Origin: Paramacrobiotus metropolitanus
Lineage: Eukaryota; Tardigrada; Eutardigrada; Parachela; Macrobiotidae
Assembly (NCBI RefSeq): GCF_019649055.1
Contig: NW_026570221.1
Coordinates: 4,402,001-4,466,000, forward strand
Reading direction: 5' to 3'
Length of the DNA stretch: 64,000 nt
Shown: piece by piece, positions 1-12,440 of the stretch
Layout of the letters: each line of letters opens with the position of its first letter
Position numbering within the stretch: the stretch's first letter is position 1
Program-made: the position numbers and the translations under genes
Notes under the pieces: generated by a model
Databases searched by the model: none
The model's input: only the letters and a program-made list of their open reading frames with translations
Told to the model about the DNA's origin: nothing

Positions 1-611
1 GACACGCTTTCAGCCATTCTCAGTTGGACAAGCGTATGAAAATGAAAGAAAACGCTGACCATCCGCTGAAGACAGTAATTACCGCGCTCGGACCGCTTAC
101 CAATGAGCAGTTGCAGCTTGAAACCTTGGAAAGCGCACGTGCCCGTGGGATGGCCAATAAGGCTACAAAAGGCTTAGCGACTTTGGTCGAAAAGCCCCAA
201 GACGCTTATCTGTATTGGACTTCAATTCTGCGACAGCGTATGGAGAACAAGGCTTCCAAGATTATTCTCGGCAAACGTTCCCTAACGTCTCCGGAAGGCT
301 CAGTTGGTGGCACGCGCAGTGACCCGGTCTCATCTGGATCACCACATTTGCCACCAGGCGAACCGCTGGCTAAGCGCATGTACGTGTCTACGGATGAATC
401 GGCTAACGAGGCGACCTTGGTAGACAAGCTTGGTAATTTAAATTTTGACGTTTCTCACATCCGCGATATCGAGAATGGAGGCGAAACGGATCAGAAGGCT
501 GAAGGCGAAAAACATGCTGCAGATGTTAAAACGGAAGGCGATAAAACTCCGAACGCTTCTAACGCTGATATCACTGATGATGAGACGAGCGACAAGGATA
601 AATCGGATTAA
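1..611 (+). CDS. 3' terminal exon of an unidentified gene
   Basis: The frame is open from the window edge to a TAA at 609-611. A likely splice acceptor (pyrimidine-rich tract ending in CAG at 21-23) precedes the codon at 24, so this is probably the last exon of a gene beginning outside the window. About 195 residues are encoded. The first ~80 are mixed and partly helical (KENADHPLKTV, then LNLE-like stretches). The middle is rich in Ser, Pro and Gly. The last ~45 are very acidic, with repeated Glu-Gly-Asp-Lys and ending in DDETSDKDKSD. No catalytic motif, membrane segment or known domain is visible. The biased acidic tail suits a nuclear or cytoplasmic regulatory protein, but that is inference. 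I do not recognise the family. Confidence 0.5.
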   Translation, partial: HAFSHSQLDKRMKMKENADHPLKTVITALGPLTNEQLQLETLESARARGMANKATKGLATLVEKPQDAYLYWTSILRQRMENKASKIILGKRSLTSPEGSVGGTRSDPVSSGSPHLPPGEPLAKRMYVSTDESANEATLVDKLGNLNFDVSHIRDIENGGETDQKAEGEKHAADVKTEGDKTPNASNADITDDETSDKDKSD

Positions 612-1508
612 AGGCGAAATTCCATTGGAATATGGATGAATTCATTTGGATCATCATGGAATGGATTAACAGTTAACACTCATTTTCCTGTTTTTGCTCA
701 CCCGGAATGACCAAAGTAACATGTGATGTTTTTATCTAACTTCTCGTTTTGATGGATCTTATATTTTTTTAACATTTTTTTAGAATTTCCTTTTATTGTA
801 CGGTGAATGATATACTTGCGCTAACCTTGCGATAAAATTGTCCGCTTAATTGCAGCAGTCTTAAAACGTATAAAGCTTCGCGTAACCCGCTTATTGTTTT
901 CATCTTTTGCGAATGTAGATAAATGCTTACAGTGACTTCGGTCAGCTGCAGGCTTATACGCAGTGAAGAGACCATGCAGTCACGAGAATCCATTTCCGTG
1001 TTTCGGTCTTGCGGCTGTATCGTGAGACTGCGGCGCGATGCGGATTCTCCCACTCGCACACTCATGCTTATCGCTGGTTTCGGCACCGGGGGTGCCAGGC
1101 TCTCGGAGGACCTCGAGTCCCCACCAGTGGCATGAGAGGGACTTACGCCCTCGTCCCAGCAGCTCAGACGCAGTGCAGTGGCTTTCACGCTTGGATCGTA
1201 CATACCTGATCGCAGGTATTACGATCCGCCCTCCGCTCTCTTCCGCCAACGGCACTAGCCGTACATATTCGGCGGTTACGTCAGGCTTATGCATATGGCT
1301 TATGGTAGAGCAGCGTTAGCGCAGGATTATCGGCAGTCATGGATTGTCAGTTGTCATGTTCATGTTTGGTGTTATGCTTGCGGTTATTTTTCCCGATAAA
1401 AAAGTTCCTTTTTATCGTCCTGTCTTCCCCATTTCCGGTAGAGCATATAGTAGAGGACCTCCCCAGTAGAGGAGAGGTTCCTTACAATACTAAAATTAAT
1501 ATACGTCA
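612..1508. other. No supported gene; GC-rich island
   Basis: From about 960 to 1330 the sequence is clearly more GC-rich than its surroundings and stays open in several frames on both strands, but no frame shows a recognisable domain or convincing splice signals. The rest is AT-rich spacer. If the duplicated gene at 1.6-2.4 kb once had downstream exons they should lie here on the minus strand, but I could not recognise them. Confidence 0.4.
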
Positions 1509-1589
1509 TTATACGATACAAAATATACGGTATGATACTACTCGACCGATACTATTCCATGTGCAATACCAGAAATAGAACATACCGTA

Positions 1590-2409
1590 AATTAAGCCCT
1601 GCTGATGGACATGCAATACAATATGATTTAATAGGGCCAGATGTGGAGGAGGATATAATTTTGTACAGGCTTCTGTTAAGGTATCCAGATTCCATTCAGC
1701 ACGCTCGTGAACATGAGTAGCACGGAGCTGGCCGCAGATAAAATGAAGTGCGTCCCCAACGACAGCAACACGGATTCGGTGTGCAACGTTACTGTTACCC
1801 CGAGAATGTCCTCCATCTGTGTAATGTGTTGCCGCGGCTTGGTACAGACAATTACGTACAGCGTCCAGATCCAGCATCGTAATCATATTAGCATTAGTTA
1901 AAGGCACGTTAAATTTGCGGTAGTATAAACCGCGGGTCTGGTTGTGTAGCGGAGGCACATCGAAAGCGGGCTCCACTGGAACAGCGATCTGCCACGGGTG
2001 GACGACCAAACGCTGCGGTGCTGTCCCATGGTTCATTCCACGAAGAAGATGCCTAAACGCGTCGTGGATGTCAGAAGCCGCGCCGAACGAAAAACGTGTG
2101 TTCCCGTCTCCGAGTTGCGCAGCGCCACCTGCACCGCACAACTGCCGTTTCTCGCAACTTCCCGATCATAATTGGTGTGCCACAGATGGTCGCTTAGAAA
2201 ACGTTGTGCCCGGATGTGGCGGAGTTGATCCAGCTGGCGGGAGCCGTTGTGGAATCGAAATTAACAAACATACGGTCCTCATCGATATGCTGCACGTATC
2301 CCAACCACCACTCCCCGTTGTCCTGTTGCACCATCACCGTGTTCCCGTAATTGATCTCGCGTGGTCCAGATTGCAGAGCCCGAAAAGGATACGCTGTGAT
2401 AACGTCCAT
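1590..2409 (-). pseudogene. Broken paralogue of the 565-aa novel-family gene (first exon)
   Basis: Read from an ATG at 2409-2407, this follows the first exon of the intact gene at 22692-23505 almost codon for codon: the Val-Met-Val-Gln-Gln-Asp-Asn-Gly-Glu-Trp-Trp motif near the N-terminus, and later the Leu-Tyr-Tyr-Arg-Lys-Phe and Ala-Leu-His-Phe-Ile-Cys motifs. The frame breaks near 2213, where the intact copy has GGG and this copy GG, and again near 2035, where a net two bases are added. A usable donor (GTATGT) follows the Gly-Leu-Ile-Tyr-Gly end at the same point as in the intact gene. Upstream sequence to about 2870 also matches the upstream flank of the intact copy, so the duplication included the promoter. 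No matching second or third exon was found. It is probably a dead duplicate. Confidence 0.75.
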
Positions 2410-2870
2410 GACGGTGAAAGGGCTCAAGCTGGTGACGAAAACAAAACTGAACGGCAGCGCTGACACTGCTGCATAAATATCAAACACCTTCTTACAATCC
2501 GAGCACACGCAATCGAACGAAATTCAACTGAAAAATTGTGAGGGTTAGGTAGTAGTTGGAGGGAAAAGTACCACACAGTCTGTTTTGGAAAGGAATAAAA
2601 GCTAAATGTAGGCTCCGGTGAATATGAACGCGAACTCAAGGCGGGTCAGATGTGCGGCGATTGTACGAAATTTTCAATGAATGAATCCGATGCTAGCATA
2701 AATAACGGGGTCATAATACGGTTCTGCAGAAAATGCATGAACAGAGTGAACACGGATGCAGGATGTGCTGAGCCAGTTTTAGTCCTAGTCCTAGTCCTTG
2801 AACTGCGGACAGCTGAGCATAAGCAAGTTGTTGCACTTTATACGGGCAGTGTGCGTATTATTTAGTACAT
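2410..2870. repeat. Duplicated 5' flank shared with 23506-23960
   Basis: Sequence upstream of the broken gene matches sequence upstream of the intact paralogue. Shared landmarks are gaatatgaacgcgaactcaa versus gaatatgaatgcgaactcaa, both followed by a gggtcagatgtgcggc segment, and a shared gcaggatgtgc further out. It is a diverged segmental duplication that probably carries the old promoter region of both copies. Confidence 0.7.
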
Positions 2871-5244
2871 ACGTACATATTAGCACAATTTGTACATGAG
2901 ATTTTTGCATTGATTAATGAATATCGGGCAACACTGCATTTAAATATGAAACCAAAACGAGTACAGGAGGGGATGCCAGTGAAAAGAGTCTATGCGTGCA
3001 CGATGCGGCTTACCAGGAAAATTCGCCACCCCCTGGGGACGTATATCTCGATTGTACCGGGAATATAAGTAAATCCGACCGTGTTTTATTCGCTGGTTAA
3101 AAATGTTAAAAATTTTGTAGATCTGGAGGATACATAAAGTATCTGTATCTGTAGGGAGGATGCTGTGGATTACGGTAGGATACTGTACATATAAGTCAAA
3201 TCGAACCACATGCCAAAAAAAGTTTCACGTGTACTAACCTTGTCATAGGTGTAGATACTGCTTCAACAGATCGTATTCATCACCAAAATAGTAATTGTTG
3301 CCAGTTTCTGCATGAAGAAAATGCTTTCTTATTTCTGTTCTTTTCCAGTTGCAAGTACGTAGTATTTGTAATATATAAGGTATACTGCGTATTTCGCAGA
3401 CCTTTAATTGTGCTTAGCTGCACGTTGAACTTCCTTGACTCCGAACATTCTGAACGATCTTGTGAAGCGTATCGGAATACAGATGGGAGAGAAGTCACAC
3501 TAAGTAGCATTCCTTGCTACCTTTCGGGACGCATACTAAAATTCAGCATGATAATGCTGCGAGTATTTTAACTTCTCACATAGAAAATGTCACCGAGAAG
3601 TGACGGTTTATCTTGTATATTTCAAAACTGCTTGGACTCATCCATGAATTCTACAAACCCGTATCTCAAGTGATTAATTTTACAACTTAATGGAGATTCT
3701 TTCCGCTTTCGGCTATTTTACATTCGTCACCTCTGCACTCTGCAGTAGTGAAGTGCCAATGCAGTTGTTTTTTTTGTGTATATGTAGCTGTGTATTGATT
3801 GAGGCTTACCTATATCGTATTATCGATATTCATTACAAATTGCCAATTGCCAATATGCTGAGATTACGTCATATTGTATATTATTACATTTTGAGCAGCC
3901 AGTGGACTGGTTTATTTCCAAATGTTTGGTTCTACATTGTACACGAAGTTATTTAAATCGGTACTATTAAGTGCGAGGAAACACTTTCAAATGCTGCATT
4001 GCTTTCTTTGGCAAGGTTTCACCAAGCGGTAGCGGCAACCATATCCAGCCATAATATACAGACCGCAGAGATACTTCCGCTTTCTCCCGCGCTTGACTCC
4101 AGAGTTATTATGTCTCATCTGCCTCTTCTTCTATGTCCCTCTCATTGCTGCAGGCATCTGTGCTTCCTCTGGAACTGCATTGTTAATGTACCCGCTCCTT
4201 TCGTCGTGTTGTTGTTCGCTAAGAAAAGCTACCATGGTAGCAACTTTGCTCTCAGCTTCGCGATCTTTTTTCTAGTGCGCTGCATTCTGTATGGTGACAG
4301 CTTATGGAACTCAACAGTTCCATTTCCAGCGTTTCATTCAGACAATATTTACTGTCATTTTTGTGTGCTTTATTCGGCAGTAAATTCTCGGCTACTGTGG
4401 TATTATTTCATGCATTGGTTGAAAATGATTTTATCAGTTATGCAACGTGCAGACCTTGTACCAACAATTTTAACAATAATGGCGATTTTGTTAAAATAAT
4501 GGCAATTTTAACATTATTGAAGTATTTAATTTAGGTACGATATAATCGACAACAAGAATGGTACACCAGCACGGATGTTGTACGAACACCGAGTAACAGA
4601 CATGCTCTGCACAGATAATATTGGGATATTGATTTTCTGCAATCTCACGCTTGATATTTCAGGTAAAGCAGTTTTAATTTTACCTCTTGTACATCCTTCG
4701 TTAGGCTGATTCATCGGTAGTACAAGTACGATGTGATGCTCGTACTGCACAGCCACGAAATGTGACATGTTCCTGTCTTTTTCTAGTTACAAAACGGCAG
4801 TGACATATGTATTCCATCATAAAATAAAGTATACTGTAATTGCACTTAATTGCACGCTTGAACTTCCTGGACGCTGAACTTGGGTGATCTCGTACAGCAG
4901 ATGATACTGCAGTCGGGAAAGGCACGCATTTTGACAGTATTTATTGCAGCGCTTCGGTATTGAAATCAACTGGCAGAGCAATTCTTCTGGGCAGGTTTAA
5001 ATGTCACCAAGAATTAGAAGGATAGTGCCATGCCCTTGACGCTGTTTGTACACAAGGTACTATGAACACGCACCTTACGTACCACTTACATATTGATTGT
5101 CTGGTTACTTCATGGTAACTCTTCCGCTTGCTCTATATTTTCCAAATATCAATTCTTTCTTTACACTAAGTTGGAATATTTCGGAGGTTGGCTTTGTACG
5201 AGTAGGATTAATTTTATTTTATTGCCATCCGTTAAACTTACGCG
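2871..5244. other. Intergenic, with a diverged repeat pair
   Basis: No supported gene. Two stretches, about 3300-3620 and 4760-5030, share scattered blocks in the same order (for example ttgaacttcctkgac, and gtatactg upstream of it), so they look like an old duplication. A hydrophobic open frame at 4093-4275 has weak resemblance to 53878-53990 but no gene structure was found. Confidence 0.35.
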
Positions 5245-6361
5245 ATGAAACAAGAGTCTGGCACCGCAGCATCTCCGACTGATGTACAAGAACAGGACGT
5301 TATCATTCGCCTGTTTAGTCAGGAGAAATTGCAGTATGACGGTTCTCTTACCAAGAAAATCCGCAAAGATGCAATATTCATTAACTGCTTCACTGTCGTC
5401 AGCATTATCCTCTTTGCAGCAAGAGTCTGGCTGTTTACTGCAACTTCCACGCTAAGCGACGATGATTATTTATTGTTGGATATGGATCATATGGTAGGTT
5501 CGGCGAGCAGTGAAAAAAGCCGGCGCGAGCTGTTTTTTTTTTAGACAATATATAATGAGATTCTGATGTATAATACGGACGATGCTACTGCAACGTAAGT
5601 GTAGGTTTCCCAACCTTTTATTAGACTGCTTCCTGTTTTTTTCGTTGGTCTCTTAGTTGTTCTTAGGTCTTCTTAGGTTATTCTTAGGTATTCTTCGGTT
5701 TTCAATTTTCTCAGGTGTCTTAGAGCTTACGTTTGCTAATGTTTTCCTGGCCAGCTTCAGATAAATTTCTTTTGCGGTTCTATAAATATACTTACAAATT
5801 AAATTTCTTCAGAAAAAGTCTGAGGCAGAGCGCTCCAGCTTGCGAGTGATATTCCTGGGATGGGCGCTGCTCCCGTCGATCAGCTTCTTCTTTATCAGCC
5901 TGTTGGCAGAAATAAACGCGCTGCAGCTCTTCGGTCGCATGCAACGCTTGTGTGCTGATTCACGTCGGCTGGAAGCTTCCCAGCATCTGACCGCGTGGAG
6001 CACAGCACTGTGCCGGCAATGTGAATTTTTATGCGGGATTGTTCGAGGAGGACACATTATGTCGTCGGCTTTTCAAATGGCCTGGGTGACCACACCAGTG
6101 ATCATTCACTGCGGTAATAAGTACACCACTGGACTGAACGTGTTCGATTCGGCCATCACAAATTTGGTATCCATATTGATTGTGGAGTGTATCAACGTTT
6201 TCGCCTCTATCAAATGCTCCGGCATCATTTTGGGTCTAAAAGGGATTGTCCTGCACTACTGGTATTTCCGGACAGAAGCGTTTGGCAAGTTGTGCTCCTT
6301 TCCACCCTGTGTGGAAATTGAGCAGCTGCTGGAGGATTCCGAAAGGAAGCTGAAAACTTAA
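5245..6361 (+). CDS. Multi-pass membrane protein, unidentified
   Basis: The ATG at 5245 starts an exon of 83 codons ending at 5493 before GTAGGT. A later exon runs from 5813 (after TTCTTCAG) to the TAA at 6359-6361, and direct joining keeps frame. A further candidate exon, 5545-5594, lies between a strong acceptor (T-run then AG) and GTAAGTG. It is open in frame but leaves the last exon one base out, which one extra A in the AAAAAG run at 5813 would correct. Hydrophobic segments: about residues 44-66 (FINCFTVVSIILF), a long one after the second exon start (VIFLGWALLPSISFFFISL), and at least two more (VTTPVIIHCG; LVSILIVECINVF). The length and layout resemble divergent chemoreceptor-like proteins of invertebrates, but no diagnostic motif was seen. 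Confidence 0.6.
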
Positions 6362-7560
6362 TTATGCCGGAGCATAAAGTCTCTTTAGAACACAAAATAA
6401 TCATAATTCAAAGTGCTCCGATGAGCTGAACACATGCATCATTTATGGACTTAATATTCAGATTTGGTATTTTCTCAGCGTCACATTTTAATCATTCGAA
6501 GCAGTTTCATGGCGCATGCGCTTTTATTATTTAATTTTTCTAACGCTAAAGCTGATTTCGAGCTTATTTTGTCGTTTTATTGATAGAACGTAATGCCGAA
6601 AAAATACATTCTTCGTTTCTAACGCTTATTGCGCATGTAAGCGCTTCTGTGTTGGAAACCAGTGCTGGCGATTTATGCGCACTGGATGCACATATTTCTG
6701 TTGCACACTGTTTGGTGATTTTATTCACTATCATTATACATATTATGACCCACGAACCGGCTAGCCGATTTCTGATACTTAGTATTTTTAGCGATGCACT
6801 GTTTACTTTATACTAATAATTTTATAACTAGTATTACCTTGAATCTAATTTTTCCCGCCGCAGTTAAGATCAATGCTGCAATGTATCCCTTGTCAGAATC
6901 TTCTCAGCAAGCAGGTACCAGGAAACAGCTTGCGGCCATAAAGCTAAATTGGCGCTAATTACTGTGCATTGCCCGAGCTGCCTGTGGCTTATCTGACCCT
7001 GTTTTTATATTCCTAATTGCCTCATTCATCTGTAATAAATTTGAGATGGCTTATTATTTTATACTGTTACTTGCTGCCCTATCACGTTATAATTTCTGTT
7101 GATTAGCTGCAGTTGTTCTACCGCCCACAACTGCAATGCCGCAGCTGCTCGTCGCACGAAGACATTAAACGCGGGATTACTGTTATTAGTTGTACTATTA
7201 ATATTACAGTACGGCAACGCCGTTACACACTCTCGCATAAAAGGATAAAATGTCAAAAATATGCGGATTAATGACAGTGGACACATAAGAAGAAAGCAAT
7301 GCAATAACTATGCGTTGTAAATTTTCTGCGGTAGAGAGCAGTATGCACAATCCAAAAGCCGAAGGAGAGGATTGCAAAAACATACTTTTTGAAAACAACA
7401 TAACGGTGGCTCAGCTATTTGTTTAGAATGTGTACTCTATATTGTAACTCTGAATATTTAACGTTGTAGCATCGGGATAACCTGAATTCCTAAAACGTTT
7501 TTACTTCTTCGGGTGTGAACTTGTGGCCTATGCTGAATGTGTTTAATAAAAGCATATTTA
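6362..7560. other. Intergenic, nothing recognised
   Basis: AT-rich spacer after the membrane-protein gene. Short open frames occur on both strands but none shows a domain, splice structure or similarity to other parts of the window. Confidence 0.4.
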
Positions 7561-8500
7561 TTTTACACATCGTACTATTTATGTTCTGCTAGTGGGAAGA
7601 CTATCTTGGTTTTTGAGCCACGGATAACAGCTAGAACTCTCGACATTTATAAAATTCCAATAGACTATAACGACAACTGAAGTATTGAAGAACGCTATAG
7701 ATTGTAATACGAGCCACGAGGTGAGTATCCTACAGACACAACAACAATTAGCAAATAAGCTACAAAGGCAAAGGCAGTTGAAAAACGAACGATCCGCTTA
7801 TTGCCGGTTACAGTCGCACGAGATGCCGCCGGTCTAAACTTGAGGGTAAAAAGCATTAACCTCTAAAAAAGCTGGCGCAGCAACGAAATCTTTCATATCG
7901 CATAGAACTCTTGTTATGGATTTTGATAGCTGGTGTGAATAGGTTCACGGATAAGCATAAATGTAAAGCCGCAAAATCTCGCTGCGTATTTTAAATAGTT
8001 AACCCAATACTAATGTGGACATTTGCCGGGGAAATGTACTCTGCGCAGGAATCTTATTATTATCAGATTTTATAATTTTTATCTTGGAGGTGTATCTGCA
8101 AAACGGTTACACGAGCACTTAACGCCAGCCTTCACAACTGCTCTGAAGCCGATAGTTGCAGCTGCAAGAAAACTCTAAAATTATACACCTACCGCAGTTT
8201 TAGTAGTATCGTAATACGTGAGAAGTGTCAATTTACCAACATGTGAGCATGTATCAGCGCGGGCACTAATTTTTGCAGCTACTACATAACTGTTGCAACA
8301 GGAATTAGGTTTAATAGCATAAAGTACTGAAATACAGGGTATGTGATAGTACACACAGCATTTTGCCAGACGATTTCTTCAAAACGGCTTTTATATTCCA
8401 GCTGCTCTAGCGCATTTTCTACGAGTCAGCACGGCATCGCTGCAAGCACACAACAAAAGCAGATTTTCGTCGAAGTATCCTTCATAATTATATGTACTGA
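7561..8500 (+). repeat. Duplicated upstream region of the leucine-rich-repeat gene family
   Basis: This non-coding stretch matches the upstream region of the fuller gene copy (about 54620-55180) in order: an attttataattttatcttggagg-like block, then tattccagctgctctagcgc versus tattccagcagctctagcgc, then ctcatcgacattg. It shows that the broken copy at 8.5-13.9 kb came from a genomic duplication with its promoter rather than from a processed transcript. Confidence 0.65.
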
Positions 8501-9384
8501 CGCTCATCGACATTGCTACTAGTCTTCCAAAATTCTGGCTGTGATTATAGCGTACATCATGATCTGGCGTGTATGATCTCGCGTAATGATTGCACGTGTT
8601 TCAGTAGAACGTGTACTTACGGCGCAAACGCTACTTGCAGGCCGACAACTGTATCCTGTACATTCTGGTACTTACAGCCATCCAGACGACAATACCCACC
8701 GTGACAGCTTACGCGAGGAACTGGAGCTCGCTGTGCCCGGAAGCCAAAACCAATTAAAATCAACTGTTCATCCGGTCGGCTGTCAATGTCGCAGCCTGAT
8801 TTGCAGCGTGCTGAGGGTCCGACCCTCATTTTCCGCACGTCATTCGTCTGCAAAACGAAACAGTTCAATCTCCACAGGATGGCACTGGATTTGTTTAACG
8901 TCGCCGAGCAAAACAACATCCAGCCCGATCAGCGGGAAGTGATCCCAAGTCAAAAAGTCGTACTGGTCTTGCAACTGTTTTGACTACTTGATTTGTACTT
9001 AGAACTTCCAGTTTGCACCTCGTGCAGTTACTAAATTGGGAGTGTTTTTCGTACCGTTTCCATTACTTTTTCGGGTGTTCTAGCGAACAAAATGAGGATC
9101 AATACTAGGTATTGTTAGCAACTTTTCGAACATTTAGGCAGCAGTGCATCGAACATCCTTAACCAGTATTCAGTAACGCAAAACAATGGAACCCATGAAA
9201 AGCAGAATAACATCAGCAAAACATCAGCGAAATCAACAACACATCAGCGGTAACATCAGCGAATAATGGTAACATCAGCGAAATATTAATAGGTAACAGG
9301 ACACATAATTGCATCCGCAATTATACAATAAAATAGTAAACTGCAACAAGAAAATGCAAAATAACCGAAAAAATAATTCTTCCA

Positions 9385-11900
9385 CGACCACTCCGCACCG
9401 TTCATCTGCAGCCTGCAGGTGTAGCTTCTCGACCTTCTCCACCACGTGTCCAGTGTCCACTGTCCACGGGGTCCTGATGCGTAAAATGCTCGTACACTGC
9501 AAGTACCATTATATACAGAAACATTCACGACGTGTGTTACCATTAAAAATTCCCAAGAAAAAAATCTGAAATAATGCTGCGAACTGGATAAGCAGGCAAC
9601 CCGTAACAACATCAATTCTTCAACGAATTATTACCGAAAACAGTCACATGCGTGCGTGCGTATACCAGTGCGTGTTCATAAATATTTGAATAGTAACTAT
9701 AATTTTTAGGATACGAGTATCCATTCAACAATGCTAGCATTACAACCGTAAAAAAATTCACCAATGCTTTTTCATTACGGCTAGTTACATTCAATAATTT
9801 ATATGACTGACGTGGCATAACTGAGGCAGCAGTAAAATTTTATTTAAATATTATTCTTAGTTTAGTTTGTTCGAGCAGACAAAGTGACAAACCCTGAAGC
9901 ACTTAAAAGGGTGGTCGCATTATGAGTGTCAATAACAACAAAAATAAACCAGTGAAGCAAATATACAGAATACAAGCCGTGATTATCTGCTAAAGAACGT
10001 ACCGAGCGTTTCGCGCATGAGTTTGCACAAATTGATGGAGTCGGTGTCCATCATCAACTCCTGACGACCCCACCCTGCTCGTTTTCAACCACGAGCACCC
10101 CTTCGGCTTGGCTATCCGCGCCATTATCATGCATCTGCCCTCCAAGAGCATCGTGTCGTAGAACTAGCGGCGGGGTGTGCTGCGCCCGAGATTCCAGGCC
10201 GCCACTTTTCATCAGCGAGAACGGGAAGATGGTGCCTGTGGGGTAGGCGCAGAAACGATGCTTTGGATACAGCTCCGAGGCCATTGTGTCCCAGAACTCC
10301 AGGCAGATCTTGAAGATCTCGATCTCATCCACTAGCAAGATGAGCAGCACGTAGCGCAGCGTCTCCAGCAGCTGCGGCCGCAGCTCCGCCGTCTTCTCGA
10401 TCAGCTTGCTGTGCTCCTTGCTGCAGGTGGCCAGGAAAAGCGCCAGGTTCTGGATGAACTTCTACTCGTCGTCCGTGCGCTTGCCGACACGCAACGCGGA
10501 TGTCCGCCTCCAGCGGCAGTATCTAAACCATTTCCAACCACAATGCCACAACTAATTCACCAAAAAATAAAGAAAATTATCTTAAATTGTCAATTACACA
10601 AACACTTCACCAGCACGTATATACGCACATAAAACTCGTTTACAAGAAACGATTGGTACCACAGTTCTTTGTTTGCGCTAACAAAACAGTTAATGTCGAT
10701 GTGATAATAAAAACCGTGCCACAAAAGTGTCACAAAACAAAATGAAAAAATATACGGTAACTATATCCATAGCAAAATGCAAATGCTACGAAATATGGAA
10801 AAAGTTTAGAATAAGAACTTAAAACTGATGAATATTCTTCAACGATCGGAAGAAGTTAAATGTACACGACGAAAGTATAAACAACCACGCTAAATGAAAG
10901 CCATCGTGCCCATGAACTACGAAATCCACTCAATAATATAAATCTGCCATTAATATAAAAATATCTTCCCTTAAAAAAACTTTAGCTTTTAAAGTAAGAT
11001 ATTACACAGCAATAATTCTCTAACGTTTTGATATACGTTTTGATTCCTGCAAAACAAACCACGGTGCTGTCGACATTTTCTCCTGTTTAATTAATATTTT
11101 CCATATTTTTTAGTTTTGCCATTTTCCGTCAATTCTTCCCTCTTATTTTTGGAAAAACTGGTTTTCTTTTCCATAAGTAATCCGGCATCCACATTTTATC
11201 CTTCCGTTTTACATTTTCGCTTCTTTAGAAGGTTCAGCACACACTTCATAATAATATTTAATTAAAAATATTTCTATTATGCACTTGAAGTTACCATGGA
11301 AGAAATTTAATGGACACGGAAATCGAAAAATTTCTACGAAAATGAATTATTTGAAGACGTACATCTACTTAACTGTTTCCATTTATGCCCTTCTTATTAT
11401 CTCATTTCTTCGAATTCCGATAACGATGGTAAAATGAACAATAAACTGCAGATTGCTGAGGAGCCAATTGAGAGGAAAAAACAAATTCGAAACAATATTC
11501 TTGAATTCGTCTGGAAATTTGAGAAACTGGGAAAACATTCCATACGAATTCCAAGTGATCAAACGTTAGGATTAGCTGGAAAACGAGAAAACCCTCACCT
11601 TCACACTTGGCCATGGCAGCGTCTTCTACCTAGTATTGATGACGTTCTTGAGGATCTGCGATTTTGCGTGTCTGCAGGGCAAATTACTTGGTCTCGGGGT
11701 CTGCGAGTATTCCACCATGGCGTGGGCACGCGTCCACGTTGCGAGATCTTCCGTTCCTCCGAGGCACCCTCTGCGCCTCTGATTGCTCATACTTGGCGCA
11801 GCAAAACATCCTGCCAAGCAGCGCAATGTCTAGTCGCTCGAAGAACTAACGGAGCTTTGCTGGCCCCCGAAGGACCAGAGTCTGCTGCAGCCATCCAGCC
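9385..11900 (-). pseudogene. XPO1: Exportin-1 (CRM1) gene fragment, decayed, intron retained
   Basis: Three blocks in exportin-1 order are visible on the minus strand. Near 11840-11590: RLDIALLG, then TWTRAHAMVEYSQ, then QILKNVINTR, from the N-terminal region. Near 10540-10010: KFIQNLALFLAT, LIEKTAEL, VDEIEIFKICLEFW, VLVVENEQG, and DTDSINLCKLMRETL, from the region about residues 330-440. Near 9520-9385: a diverged remnant ending in MNGAEWSWKN. The last two blocks are separated by ~500 bp with GTACGT and TTGCAG at the expected edges, so a real intron is kept and this is not a processed copy. About 250 residues are missing between blocks one and two. In-frame stops (DE*KF, TR*KT) and several frameshifts rule out function. 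The fragment lies wholly inside the inverted-repeat element. Exportin-1 normally carries NES cargo out of the nucleus. Confidence 0.85.
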
Positions 11901-12373
11901 TGGTCGTCGCAGCCATCCAGGCTGGCCGTCGCTCACCCTTGTGGAAGTTGTCAAATTAAGTGCTACAATCAAGCGCTCAAATTGACGTTTACTGACAAGT
12001 TTACAATGACGCTGTTAAAAATCACACTCGGAAATCACGATAAGTATCAGGCGATTTTTAATTTTATACGCCACATTACACAAACAAAAGTATAAAACTC
12101 AATAGTATTGCACTCTGTCGTGACTCAAAAAAATGGAGACGAAAGCCGTTCGAAACTGCGTGCTATGAAGACGCAGCGCAGCGAGATGCTGCTTTGTGTG
12201 CGTCGGGTGCCCATATGCGGTATGCTGTAGAGGTTATCAGGTGGCGCTGCTAACTGTAAGTACTGACTGCCCGCGCTTCTGACACGCTACCGCAGTATGA
12301 GCCAGTATGTATAAGACTAGTAAAATAGGAAATAGTATAAAATATATATAATAGGAAAGATTAGTATTTAGAA

Positions 12374-12440
12374 TAGTATAAAATATATATAATAGGAAAG
12401 ATTAGTAATACTAATCTTTCCTATTATATATATTTTATAC
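12374..12440. repeat. Perfect 33-bp-arm palindrome plus direct copy
   Basis: The arms agtataaaatatatataata...gattagta and their exact reverse complement are separated by one base. A direct copy of the left arm stands at 12334-12366. The structure lies inside the 4.37-kb element. Confidence 0.85.

Noticed and set aside
793-1203. 136-codon frame on the minus strand over the GC-rich island
   Set aside because: No domain, no splice structure and overlapping open frames on both strands, as expected from GC content alone.
4093-4275. Hydrophobic frame resembling 53878-53990
   Set aside because: Similarity covers only ~110 bp, no start or splice signals, and the second locus has stops.
11434-11985. 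183-codon plus-strand frame starting MNNKLQ
   Set aside because: Antisense to the exportin-1 fragment, which explains the sequence on the other strand.
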